Notes under the pieces: generated by a model
Told to the model about the DNA's origin: nothing
Seen by the model: only the letters and a program-made list of their open reading frames with translations
Database searches by the model: none
Part shown: one piece after another, positions 1-11,881 of the stretch
How positions within the stretch are numbered: the first letter of the stretch is position 1
Layout of the letters: each line of letters opens with the position of its first letter
Assembly: GCA_013399115.1 (NCBI GenBank)
Contig: VXAA01003301.1
Location: 1-64,000 of the forward strand
Source of the DNA: Anseranas semipalmata
Lineage: Eukaryota; Chordata; Aves; Anseriformes; Anseranatidae
Direction: 5' to 3'
Length of the DNA stretch: 64,000 nt
Translations under genes and position numbers: made by a program

Positions 1-17
1 CTGTGATTCTGTGATTC
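1..17 (+). repeat. CR1 3' terminal octamer repeat (edge of window)
   Basis: The window opens with two copies of a TGATTCTG-like unit, the short tandem repeat that ends avian CR1 LINEs. It is the 3' tail of a plus-oriented CR1 whose body lies to the left of the window. Confidence 0.6.
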
Positions 18-2670
18 AGGAAAAGTATTTGTGCCTGTAAAGAGCACATAATTGCATATGTTCTGGGGACACCCAGCCCAAGCTTTTCTGGTGGCATTCC
101 TCTGGGAAGAGCGAAGGAATAAGGAAAGCACCTGCTCAACAGGGCAGCTTCCCCAGGGACACTGCAGGTTCTTGGGAACAGGTGAAGTAGAAAAAGCCAA
201 AAACAGCACCAGCCAAAACAGCAAGTGGCTCGATATTACTTTCTTCTCCCTCTCTCTTTGCTTGCATTGCAAAGTCCAGCTTGGTCATGCTGACAACTGT
301 TTCGGTGTTTTAAGAAAGTGTAGCTCAAGCTATGCAGACTTCACATCAGTCATTTGCTCATCCTTTGGAAGATTTGCAACAATGCGAAGAAATCTCTAAG
401 AAAACAAAATTATGCACTTCCACATTGGATGTGCAGTGTATTTATTGATCTCAACAGGAAATCTGATGAAAAGCAAATGAGAAATGCAAGTGAGGCTGCT
501 CACATTATAAAATCTCACAGTGATTTTTTTGGTGAAAGGCTATTTGGTCAGCAAAGCTTAATTTTCCCTTCTGTGCAGCAGTATCTCCTGGAGTGTTGCA
601 TTTACTTGTAATAGCTTCAAAAATGATCTTTTCTTTAGTAGCTGTGCATTTTAAGCTGTGCTTCAGTTTTTTGTTTGTTTGTTTGTTTGTTTCCTTAAAA
701 ATATAATCCTTTATATTCACTGCTTGTTTTAATTTACCGCATGGCTACCTTTGCCTGACCAAAGGCAAAGGTCTAGCTGAAAGAATACTGTAAAAGCTGT
801 ACTCAAATGCTTATGCTTTCTTTTTAAAATTTTATCCTTATAAGCTCTTTTACCAAATCTCTTTTGTAATTAAGTACTATATTTTTACACAGACATTTAA
901 AGTTCTTAATTTTGACTTTGAAGAATTCTTAGTCTTTTGTTTTAAGGCTTTGTTTCAATTTTTATGCAAGGAAGAAACAAAATTAATGAAAATAGAGGGA
1001 AAGTCTTAAATCATGTGTCTTGCTACTTTAGCCTTCTTATACAGTCCTGCAGTACTATTTGTAGTTTTTCTGCTGCTTTATAAACTCTCATCATTATATT
1101 GAGGAAAGCTGGAGCAGCGTAGAGTTGCTGCCCAGTTACTTCATTGGAACACCCCAGCTAAGCAGCTCTTCTGGGCTGTGTGAAGGCTTTGAGTGCACTT
1201 AGAGAAATTAGCCAGGTTATTCTGAAACACCTTCACTGGTGATTTAAATTAATTTGGCTGACTACCTTGAAACAGGCAAAAAAGATCCTTGAGTCCATCA
1301 GGACACGCTGCCTCTGGGAAGGCTGGCTGCACAGACTGGCAGAGCAAGCATCTGTTTAGCTACACACACCATCACAGAGAGGCAAGTAAAATTACCTTCA
1401 CAAAGCCATCAGTGTTTCCAAGCATACATCCATCCTGAAATGGATTTCTACTGCCATTTTTGTTCCTTTTGTCATCAGAGACTCTGTTCTATATGTTATC
1501 AGATATATGTTTGCTATATAGCATTTGAAAGAGTTTCCATTGGGTTTTATTTATCTCAAATCAAAAGAACATAGTAAATAATGAGCACAGGTACATCCAG
1601 GTCAAAGCAATATCTCCTAATGTAATTACAAGCAGATAAAAGCCTGAGGCACATGTGCAGGTCCATAACACAGCATTCATAACCATAATAACTAATTTAG
1701 AGATGCCTGTTGATTCTGCATTTTTTTCCCATGAAAATACACTGGGAAATATGTTTTTATTTTCCCTTTTAGACACCTGTAAAATTCGTAGGGATACGTT
1801 TCCAGTTGCATCATTGCCTATTTTATTTAAAATTTAGCTTGTGAACTTGCACAAAATCTGGAAAAAAAAAAAAAAGATGATACTAGTTGCAGATAAAAAA
1901 TCATTAGAGGACTAGACCCTTACCAGTGGTGAAGACCCAGACCCTACTGATACGATTTGGCGATGTCACCACTTACTCTTTAAGAACAAGCTAGTCTTTT
2001 GCATTGTGTTGAAGTGTCCTTCCCAGAGCTTGGTTATGGGGAAGCATGGGATTCTAACAGCGCTCCAGGGGAGTGGGAACCAGGCACCAGCTGGTTTCCA
2101 TTGATTCCCTGCTGGAGGGTGGACAAGCTCTCACCTCCCTTTACTGCCTCTCCTGTGTCTTTTTAAGCACTAAGCTCTTCAGATGAGGAGCTGCCTTTTA
2201 GTATGTGTTTGCGGAGTGCTTTTCATCATGGGCCTGCTGGTACACAAGCAGAAAACTACATTTCTGGGGTCCAAAGCAGTTGACATACATTACTGATGGT
2301 TGATGTTATCTGAAGGCAAGTCAGATTTTAAAATCTGCATACTGAAATACTACTTCTTGCAAATCAAAAATTACTTAGAGTGTAAAGAAATAGAATATCA
2401 GGCAGGCTAAATCTCCTCTGTGATAAGAAAAATTAAACCAGCTGAGTTTGAAGGCTGAAGTGTTTTGACATTTTATATTTGTCCATATGTATATACTTTT
2501 TTTTTTTTTTTAAATATTTGATTCATAATCCTTAACTCTAAAATACAGTATGTTATCTTAGCTTTTTGCCCAAGACTTGAATACTACATGATGTTCTCTG
2601 TTCTGAAAAGGCTAAATTCCCAGTTTTAAGTCAGTGATGTAAGCACTTATATATTCACATCACCTTGAGA
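18..2670. other. Intergenic DNA, no gene seen
   Basis: AT-rich sequence downstream of MMRN1. It contains a small (GTTT)n run near 670-691 and short homopolymers (poly-A near 1862-1875, poly-T near 2500-2513). The open frames are short and do not resemble known proteins. Confidence 0.6.
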
Positions 2671-3363
2671 ATGGCTGAAGATGCACAGAAGCCTTGGCAC
2701 ACCTTCCTGTATCCTTGTGGCATTTTACAACAAATGTTCTCGACACAGAAAGAGCCAGTCACGTGCTATAATTTCTTAAAAGATACAACAAGGTGTGCCA
2801 AAAATTTAATGTTTCTCAGAGCAATCCAGCCCAGCCCAAAGGTATCATTGAATGCATGCAGCACCCCAGAAGAGCCTTGTGGAGATACTAGAATGTGTTT
2901 AAAAGGGTCCTGTACAAAGCCCATGTATAGAGGCAATTTTAATCAGCCCCCTAAATCCCCCCTGATCCAGACCCCTAAAAGCAGAATTTGGCCTGGAATC
3001 AAAAAACAACAGAAGAAATTCTCACCTCCCTGCCTCACTGACCAACACGTTTTACTTGCTATTTGCAATACAAAACCAATGTCACCTGCATTTTTTTCTG
3101 CCAACAAAGTTATCAAACCTGCTTTAATATTTATTGCTTCTGATCTAGAAAGTATGAACACCCCACAGCGATTTTTCTGTCTCAAACTCAATTTGCAGCA
3201 CAGGCTGCAAAGCTCACAAAAACATCCTTTTCTTCCATATGGCAAATTGAACTCCCACTGGATTTCCTCCATTTTCTTTCCTCCACTCCAGAGAAGTAAT
3301 GGGGTGCATCTTCCATGCAGGTCATTCATTCAGAGCTCCAGCTCTTCCCTTCACTTTGATTAA
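2671..3363 (+). CDS. Unidentified 231-codon open frame, doubtful gene
   Basis: This is the longest open frame outside MMRN1. The first ATG is at 2671 (MAEDAQKPW); the frame stays open to a TAA at 3361-3363, giving 230 residues. The predicted product is Lys-, Ser- and Pro-rich, with no signal peptide, membrane segment or domain that I recognise. There is scattered Cys but no zinc-finger pattern. The opposite strand is also open over 2943-3329 (128 codons), so low stop density here may reflect local composition. No promoter, splice pattern or poly(A) site could be tied to it. It could be a lineage-specific gene, an exon of a non-coding RNA, a conserved non-coding element or chance. I recognise no repeat in it. 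Confidence 0.15.
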   Translation: MAEDAQKPWHTFLYPCGILQQMFSTQKEPVTCYNFLKDTTRCAKNLMFLRAIQPSPKVSLNACSTPEEPCGDTRMCLKGSCTKPMYRGNFNQPPKSPLIQTPKSRIWPGIKKQQKKFSPPCLTDQHVLLAICNTKPMSPAFFSANKVIKPALIFIASDLESMNTPQRFFCLKLNLQHRLQSSQKHPFLPYGKLNSHWISSIFFPPLQRSNGVHLPCRSFIQSSSSSLHFD

Positions 3364-4136
3364 GTCTCCTTGTGCCACAGCTGAGGGAACGGCGGAGAAA
3401 GCTCTGTTCCAAGGTGAATTATCTTCCCTGGAGGATCTTCAAAGGGACAAGGGAAGGCGGTCCGTTTAAGAGCCTGCATTTGAAAGCTCCCATGTACACT
3501 CTCCCAAGTGATTGCCCAGTGTAGTTGTAAAAGACAAGGACGATGCTGAAGTAAAAGAGCCTTGTAAGGGGGAGATGTCTGCTTCAAGCATTGGTGGCCA
3601 CCATGGCCCACATATCAAGGTTTTAATTGAAACTACAAATGTCAGCTATTGCAGGCTGAGCTGCAGTGCCCGTGGTGATTTTGTAAGATACCTCTCTCCC
3701 CTGAGTATCTGTCAGCAAATTTGGTAAAAAACACTCAGCACAAGGACTGAAAATACTTTGGGCCTTACTCTGAAAATTACTAAAAGAAATATATGTAGTA
3801 CTTCTGTGTATCTTTTAATTTATTTCAGATGCATATTTTTGTAAGAAAATGTTTTACTGTTAATACACATGTTGATGATTCTAAAAACATCCAAGTCCTC
3901 AGATTCTTAAAAAAAGCTCATATTGATCAAAGTGTGGCAAATATTGCAAGAAGGATTCATTTTAAATTATGCAATGTAGAATCAACTTGGAAATTTCAAA
4001 GCACATCATGAGATGCTTTGAAAATGTTTCAATCAGCCTTCCTACAGCTCAAAAATCTTTCTGTTCTGATTATGCATAAACAAGCTCGCCCTGTCCTTAC
4101 TGATGTAAGGACTACCAACAAAGTGCTAATGAGGAC

Positions 4137-4138
<2 letters not shown>

Positions 4139-4168
<30 letters not shown>
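4139..4168. repeat. (TG)15 microsatellite
   Basis: Fifteen uninterrupted TG units, a likely length-polymorphic dinucleotide repeat. Confidence 0.95.
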
Positions 4169-4169
<1 letters not shown>

Positions 4170-4269
4170 CTGTGGATATATCTCCTAACAAAGAATTTTA
4201 CTAATCTGACAAGGTCACTTCAATATAAGCATACCAACATCTGTCAGCCTGTAATGACTTCTTCTGATC

Positions 4270-4350
4270 AATAATGACATGGCCAGATTTGAAACTCGCA
4301 ACCTAGAGGCAAAAGGCTTTGTACCCTGTTACTAATCTCCTGAGCTTTCC
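4270..4350 (-). repeat. Possible tRNA-derived SINE (MIR-like) fragment, antisense
   Basis: The stretch GATTTGAAACTCGCAACCT and the following bases resemble the antisense of a tRNA-like SINE head (B-box region, GGTTCGAATC-like) with the usual trailing 'gtacccttac' pattern. It is old and diverged. The match is by eye only. Confidence 0.35.
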
Positions 4351-7300
4351 TGTCTCCTCTGAGGTGCTACTTTCTAATGAATACATTCTACATTCAATAT
4401 GACAAATGGCTTCAATTAAAGAGAGATCTTTGGGAGAACATTCCTGTTGTTGAGTGGACAACCCTACGGTATTACTCATTTATTCTTTTAGACCAATGGA
4501 GTTAATATGTCAGCTCTGTAAATTAAATGCTTCTGTGTGACTCATGAAGAAAGATGCCTAGGAGCCACATCACCATGGGACACCAGCAGCTCCTCGGCAC
4601 TCATGGTGAGGTGGGAAGCATGGGTTGGACAGGGCTGGGAGAGAGATGTGCTTCCGAGAGTGTTGTTAGTATTTACAGAACTGAAGCCCTACCTCTCTTA
4701 AGGCTTTATAGCTGTTACAAATGTCACTTATAAAAGACAGAAAGGCTTGCAGACACTGCAACAGCAAGGGAACTCAGTGAGCTCAGTCACCAGGAAAGAG
4801 AAGGTCGACTGTTTCGAAGATGTAGAACTGAGGTAGGAAGGGCAACCCCTGCCAAACTGAGCCTTTAAGAAGGAGTTTTGTTTCTTTTCCCCTCATCAGA
4901 TTATTTTTCCTACCGTTACCTGGTACTGTGGAACACAAGCACTTTCTTTCAGCCCTGGTTGCTGGCAACAGATGGAAAGCTAGTTCAGGGGCCTAAGTGC
5001 ACAATAGGCTGCTTTGTGTGCCCCACAGGCCTTCTGGCCACTTCTTCAATGGTGTGCTTTTCAAAGTTAAGCCTTTAATTCAGATATTCAGGGTCCAATC
5101 CTGACATTTCTCTTCAAGCCTGAGGTCAGGTGAAAGCTCTGCAGATCATAATATTCCCCACAGATTTACATTGCAAGCCGTCTCAAGTCCACCTGTGCCT
5201 AGGAGCAGCAGCTCCACAAGGAGGTGAATAGGCAGAAAGAGAAACTATACTAAAATAATTAAAGATCTTTACCTTGATTTTAAACAAACAAACAAATAAA
5301 TAAATAAAATAAAAGCACATCATTGTGGTAAGGCAAGGAAATGCAGCAAAGTTTACTGGCTCACGTAACTCGATTAAGTGTAAGCTTTGCTGCTTAAGCA
5401 TGTTTGAGTGAGAAGAATGGGGACAGAGGCAGAGACTTCACAGCAACACTGAAGCTTTTTGGCCTGAGTCCTTCACTGTTGAGGCTTACGGAGGATTTGC
5501 ATCCACACTGCAGCCTCCAAACCCTCACAGTTAGTCAGGCTGTGATCAACTGGGCAGCCCCACCAACTTATATCCCACTTCTGTCTCACATGCCACTAGA
5601 ACAGCTTCACTCAGTGTGTGCTGCCCTGAGCTCTGATGTGCAAAGAGGTCTTTGTCTTGCTCTTTGCCTTTCTTACAAGTGCCCCAGTCTTGCTGCATCA
5701 GGTCACCATTTGAATCTTTGCTAGTTTGTACCTATTGTCTGTGCATTAAATTCCACCAGTGTTTTAAGCTTGGTCACCAGATGCAAACTGCATGTAGTGT
5801 TAGCATCTGAGCTGTTCTGAAATGGTTCATAACTTCTACTAGCATAGAAGGCACAAAGCAGAACGCTGTGGGAAAGTAGACCAGAAATTTTGAAGTGCTT
5901 AGAAGCTGATCTGGAAGGCTATATTGTCTGTAAAAATAGGACTCTCAGGCAAGAAATAACATGATAGCTTTGGGACCTCTTCTGTTTGTGATGTTGCAGA
6001 GAAATAAGAGCTTTCCCTCTCCCTCTCCAAATTTTTGGGAGAGTTTTCTATGATTTGAGCTCACTAAAAGGTCATCCAGGTAGCTGGACTCAGCAATTTC
6101 CATCTGCATCTCCTGTTTCAAGTTCAGGGGCTGCCAACTGCATACTCAGCTCTCTGGAAAGCCTTGAGATATCACATTGATGGAGTTCAATTTTTATCAG
6201 GGAGTTTTTTCACCTAAAGAACTCCAACAGAAGCAAATCAGAAATACTAAAGATGATTCTTGTTGTCAGTTGAAAATCTGAAAAAGGCCCTATACAGATG
6301 AACTGGTGCTGTTCTGCCCCCCTTCTATGCTCATTTGTGTAGGAGTCCAGTGTATAAAACTGCACTAGCAGTTTAAATGAGATCCTGACCAACTGCAATC
6401 CTCTAGACCTTCCCACTTGATTACACTTTAAATTCAGGAAAATTAGTATCTACAGGTCTTGGTCATTAGCAGTGATGCCACTATTAAAGAGATTCTATAA
6501 GTGTGACAGCATTTATGCAAGTTGAATGTCTAGAATGACACAAAATCAGATGCTATAATAGCACATGCTAAATGTCCAGGCAGTGCTATACAGTTTTGAT
6601 AAATGTGAAATTACCTACCTCAGCTTTCACAAGGAAAGCTCTAGCTATCATATATCAAATGGCAAAAGTTGTTAGTACTAAAAAGTACCGAGCAAATAGT
6701 AAAAAACCACACATTTTAGCCCTTTCTTAAGTGTGTCATGCTCTGTGGCTTCTAGTTGTAACAAAGTCAAATCCACAATAAAGTTTTCCACTAATGATTT
6801 AAGATGCAACACAACTGGGGAACAGCTTGTTTGACTTTCGGCTAAGCTTGTAACACATTTTTGGGTATAACTGTTGGTCTGATATACCTTGTACATATAC
6901 ACAAGTTTCAGTGTGTGTGTACACAGAGATTCTACACCGTACCATTAACTGAATCCAGGAGGTCCAGCACACTAAACATCACTCTGCATTTACAGGAGTC
7001 CATTCAAATGAGAATTTCAGAGGTCCATCTAGCAATCCAATACATCACTCAGTTTAAAAAGTCTACTACCTGCAGCACCATAGTAGGCAGATATAAAATG
7101 TTGACCTGAAGGGGTTTTCTGGTTCTGACATTGAAGATCTGGAGCTTAAAATCTACCTTAGCAAGCTTTTTGTGCTATAATTTATTTTAGATTTGTTACA
7201 AATTTGATTTCTATGATGCTTCTCTTCTACTGCACAAAATGCTGAGGAGTCTGTTCAGATTTACAGTTCACTGATCCGTGCTGAAAGTACCTATTATGAT

Positions 7301-9687
7301 AAGCAGAGGAATGAATGGAAGGGAAAATTGTCTATCAGCACTCTGAGAGGTGAAGTTCTCAAGAACAGCAATCTTGAAAGTTATAAAACAGCTACATTTT
7401 GCAAGTGTAGGTCTGAGAACATTTCCCCATCAGCTCTAGTAAATTGCACCATACTTGGGTGTATCTGACAGTATATTGTCACTATTAAACATAGAGAGAA
7501 GCAAGGCATCTGCAGAATTTGGGAGTAATAGAAATGAACACCAGCAATAAGGCAGCAATTCAGTGGTAAATGCATTCACTTTAGTTTGGAAACAACTACA
7601 CAAAACAATCTGAACTGCAATTCAGAGATGTTGGGATCATCCAGAGGGCTTTAACCTGAAGAAGCACCAGATAGCGCTACGGTTACTTAAATAGCAGTCC
7701 AAACAGAAAAGAGGTTATTTAAAGGCTTAAGGCAATTTAAGGATTTTCTTGATGCTTACACTGATATTGCCATGGCACCTGCTTTATTGTTCACTACTTT
7801 TTTTTACATCATTTTTATAAAGATGATTCAAAGATCTAACCTTAAGCTAAATGTAAAAAGGAAAAAAAAATACATACTTTAGATTAATCAATGCAAACTT
7901 TTGCACAAGCTTCAGTCCTACAGTTTTGTATTTCATGTATCGGTATGGTTAATTGGCTAATTGATATGACTTGCAGTACTAGGAGAAAAAAAAGTCACCC
8001 TGTTGTTTAGCTTGTCTGTCTCCCTAAATAAATTCTCAGAGTTAGGACCCAAAGGGTTTATACTTTTTGAAATTCTATTTTATTCTTGTAAGTGCTGCAG
8101 AGTTATCTTGGCAAAAGAAGCATGAGGGACTGCCCTGTCTCCCACATCACACCAAGAACTGTCTGCAGGATCTTCATCAAGCCCAGCTCTGTACTTCAGC
8201 TGTACCTTAGCACCTGGGATCAAGATTACTGGCAACAACTGCTGATTTATTTGATTGTTATTATGCTTGGGCATGGTCTCCTTTCACGTCTGTCAGCACT
8301 TAACACACAATAATGGTTAATTGTAATTAGTAACCATCACTAAACCTGTGCCAGAAAACAACTTGACTTCAGATTCCCGGCTGAAACACTAGCAGCATGT
8401 ACAAACTGCACACGTTTCTGCACTAGTTCTTCCCAAAACCAGGAAGGCGTTTCACTACTCTGGGCAGTAGATCCTTAGTGCCTGTGGGTTCTCTTGGATG
8501 GTGAATAGCCTTTGCTCTTTCACAGCCTCTCCCTACCTCTAACCCTGTCCAAATGACTGAAGGAAGAATTAGGTGGTCAGCACATCCAAGGTTTCCTTGG
8601 ATGCAGGCCCTGGGTGTTTGTTCTGTTTTGCACAGTACAGTGGCCACGTACTGTGATGTTACAGGAACAGAGGAGGAGAATAAAAGGACCTAAATGTTAC
8701 CCATCCTTTCTCTCTCGCTGAACGCTCTGCTGTGGCAGGACCCTCTGGACCCCTGGCTCCGGTTTTCTTGACTCTTCTAAGCCACAGTTAAAGGAATTGG
8801 CCATGGGCAAAAGAAGCAGAGACTCCCATCCATTTTCCAAAGGAGAAATGTCACTGTCACCAGTCATCATAAGTAGCACTGAGCTTTCCCTACACTCTAT
8901 GAAGCCAGTACAGGATTTAAAGTGCATCTGCCCTGTGCAAGAGCTTACATGTTGAAATGGCTCATGGAGTTAGTGGGGAGAGCTGACACAGCATAATCTG
9001 AATGGCAGGGCTAGTCACCATGGGAAAAAACGGGGTCATACTCCAACCGCCACACCTGCTGCTGAAGGCCAAGCAGCCTGTGCCTGGCGTGGACAACAGT
9101 CAGTGTAAATAACCTGCAATCAAAGCACCCATAAATTAAAGGTGTAGCTGATATTCTGTAATTAAACCTTCCGTTCCCTCTTTTGTCTGCTTAGGAAGTA
9201 TCTTGGGAAAGACAAGGTGAGGTAAACAGGGACATTATCAATATCAAAGAACCAGAAGAAAAAAAAAAAAAAAAAGCAAGGTGGCAGCAAGGTGGCAAGA
9301 GCAAAAATGTTGTTTGGACTTAAAAGTGCAGGACCTGCAGAAGAAACTGCAGTTTCCCCTCAGTGGCCTTGTGGGACTCCTGGTGTCTGCCTTTAGACTG
9401 CTGAGCATCACTAGTAGGGACTTATGCTCCGTTTTGGAGGGCTAAGTACATATTCAGTAACACCTCCTAAAGAACAGACTTTGCTTGGGTTGCCCACTGC
9501 TCCGCTGGTTGCTACCCAAATTTGTGTTGGTGCATGAACTAAATATCCACCATGACAAACTAAAGTTGGGGAATCAGTAAGCACTGTCCTGCTTGTACAC
9601 TGTGACTTTCAAGGATTAATACCTACACATATTCACAGCTCAGTTAGAGATGACTGTTTTTTTCCCATGCAATATGTGCAAGAGACA

Positions 9688-10020
9688 TTTTCCATGTCTC
9701 TAAATTGGAGAGACATGGATTTGACAGATGGACCATTCGGTGGGTAAGGAATTGGCTGGATGGCCACACTCAAAGAGTTGTGGTCAACAGCTCGATGTCC
9801 AAGTGGAGACCAGTGATGAGTGGTGTTCCTCAGAGGTCGGTACTGGGCCCGGTGCTGTTTAACATCCTTGTCAGCAACATGGACAGTGGGATCGAGCGCA
9901 CCCTCAGCAAGTTTTCCGATGACACCAAGCTGTGTGGTACAGTCAACACATTGGAGGGAAGGGATGCCATCCAGAGGGACCTGGACAGGCTTGAGAGGTG
10001 GACCCGTGAGAACCTCATGA
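9688..10020 (+). mobile_element. CR1 LINE fragment, reverse transcriptase region (sense)
   Basis: The plus strand translates to the late reverse-transcriptase part of CR1 ORF2: [16 protein letters not shown], then SGVPQ and VLGPVLFNI, then FSDDTKLCG. The normal catalytic F-A-D-D box reads F-S-D-D here. The frame is open for about 110 codons, but both ends are cut and the rest of the element is missing, so it is dead. It stops at 10020 and meets an opposite-facing CR1 piece. Confidence 0.92.
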
Positions 10021-10027
10021 GTCCCTC

Positions 10028-10313
10028 AGAGTAGATGGAAAGAATCACCTCCCTCGACCTGCTGGTCATGCTTCTTTTGATGCAGCCCAGAGTACAGTTG
10101 GCTTTCTGGGCTGCAAGTGCACATTGTCAGCTCACGTTGAGTTTTTCAACAGCCAACACCCCCTAGGTCCTTCTCCTCAGAGCTGCTCTCAATCCATTCT
10201 CCACCCACCCTGTATTCGTGCTTGGGATTGCCCTGACCCAGATGCAGGACTTGCACTTGGCCTTGTTGAACTTCATGAGGTGTGCATTGGCCCACCTCTC
10301 AAGCCTGTCCAGC
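10028..10313 (-). mobile_element. CR1 LINE fragment, antisense, tail-to-tail with the previous one
   Basis: Read on the minus strand, this is the part of CR1 ORF2 that follows directly on the segment in 9688-10020, ending in VTSRSREVILS near 10030. Its upstream end (10274-10313) repeats the last 40 bases of the sense copy (9981-10020) in inverted orientation, with about 34 of 40 matches. The two pieces are therefore from diverged copies rather than one clean fold-back. Confidence 0.88.
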
Positions 10314-11241
10314 TCACAGCACAGGAGAGCAGCCTCTCATTTCTGTTGCTGCTTCTGGCCAGACGCATAACACTTCTCCATCTGGAGTGCTGGTAGCTAC
10401 TGGAGGAACCTCTCACCCCTGTGAAAGCCAGGCACTATGTGACAATTGCCATATGCCTGCTCAAAAGTCTAGAGCTGATTGACCAACGTGGTGTCACTCC
10501 TTCTCTCTTTAGCCTTATTGATAGGATAAAAAGAGTGAACTCCTATCTACCGCCTCCTCATTATGACCCACAGTGTGGTGCCCTTAAATAACACCTTTTT
10601 TTGTGTAGGTCTAATTGGCCAATATATAGTGTCTTCTATTGGCTCCTTTGAGTGCTTACAGTGCACACTGGGCATGTATGAACGTAATTTATCATGTCAA
10701 ACTCATTTTCTTTTACACACTATTGTTGCTGCCTTTCTTCTTCTAGAGACTTATTATTCTGTGTGAATTTACTTTGTAATTAATTGGCTTGGTTGCAGTT
10801 CTGAGCTTTGTAAACTGACAAAGGGAAAACTGAAATCGCTGCTGCCACAAATTGTTTTGCATTCAGCAGGGTTGCCTGCCATTTGCATAGACCAGCAGAT
10901 GTCAGCCTAAATTGAAAAATGGAAAAGAAATACTGTATCATAATGTTAGCGTCTCACATGCCAGATGGGAGTCTCACACAACATGACAGGAGCAGTTAGC
11001 CAGCAGTGGTTAAAATTCAGTGTTGGAACAAGTATGGTTACACTGCATGCACTGATAGCATATTTTGATTATAGAACTTAATTGTATCATAGATCAATGA
11101 TAGTTTAATTTATGAGGATTGATTTTGTTAATTCAAGCAGTTCAAAAGACACTGTTAAAGCTTCAGTTCATTTAACTGTATCTGACTTACGCTTTGCTCA
11201 TGTTATCAGAAGATAAATGACTATATATAAATGAATACCTT

Positions 11242-11266
11242 CACCACCACCACCACCACCACCACC
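11242..11266. repeat. (CAC)n microsatellite
   Basis: About eight CAC units followed by a C-rich run (CCCCCGCCGCCCCC) to 11279. Confidence 0.9.
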
Positions 11267-11819
11267 CCCGCCGCCCCCTGTATATTTATTTCAGCATCTG
11301 TCACTAACTGTGAGTTACATTTAAATGTAAAGTGTTAGTGGGACTGGATACAATGTTGGGCTTTGAATACTTAAGATCCAGTAACAAAAGCATCACATGA
11401 TTACTTGCACATGCACACTTACTGATCCTTCTGTCATTTTTAGTGCCATAGCCCTGAATTTTATGATAGATAATTATTGCACTCATATTGAACAGTAACA
11501 GGATAGTTGTAAATGGTGTATCAGAAGAAAAAAAAGGATGGAGAAACCTATTCAAGAAATGATTTATATAAACCGCAACTTCCCAGGCTGCAGCTGTGGT
11601 ACACAAACTTGACATCCGGTACAAACAAATGTAACGTTATGTTTCCATGACTCTCCCAGTTCTCCTTCTTGAACATTCAGATCATAAAGCCAGGGTTTAC
11701 ATGAAAACCTTAACATTTAATCAAAATTGACACTACCGCCCCCAACCCTCCTTTCTATCCCTTATTTTTTCAGCTAATAGATCTCACTGTCAAAAAATCA
11801 GGCAAATAAAATCCCAATC

Positions 11820-11881
11820 AAAAAATAACAACAACAAAACAAACAAACAAAAAACAAAAACAAAACAAAACAAAACAAAAC
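11820..11881. repeat. A-rich (AAAAC)n / (AAC)n simple repeat
   Basis: Mixed AAC, AAAC and AAAAC units over about 60 bases. No 3' end of a LINE is visible next to it, so it is called only as low-complexity sequence. Confidence 0.85.

Larger units (their letters stand above)
3364..9687. other. Intergenic DNA with microsatellite and SINE-like traces
   Basis: No gene is supported in this stretch. It contains a (TG)15 run at 4139-4168 and a possible tRNA-derived SINE fragment (4270-4350). The rest is AT-rich with only short open frames. Confidence 0.6.

Noticed and set aside
4139..4168. Tandem repeats as a CRISPR array
   Set aside because: They are plain microsatellites, without spacers, in a eukaryotic genome.
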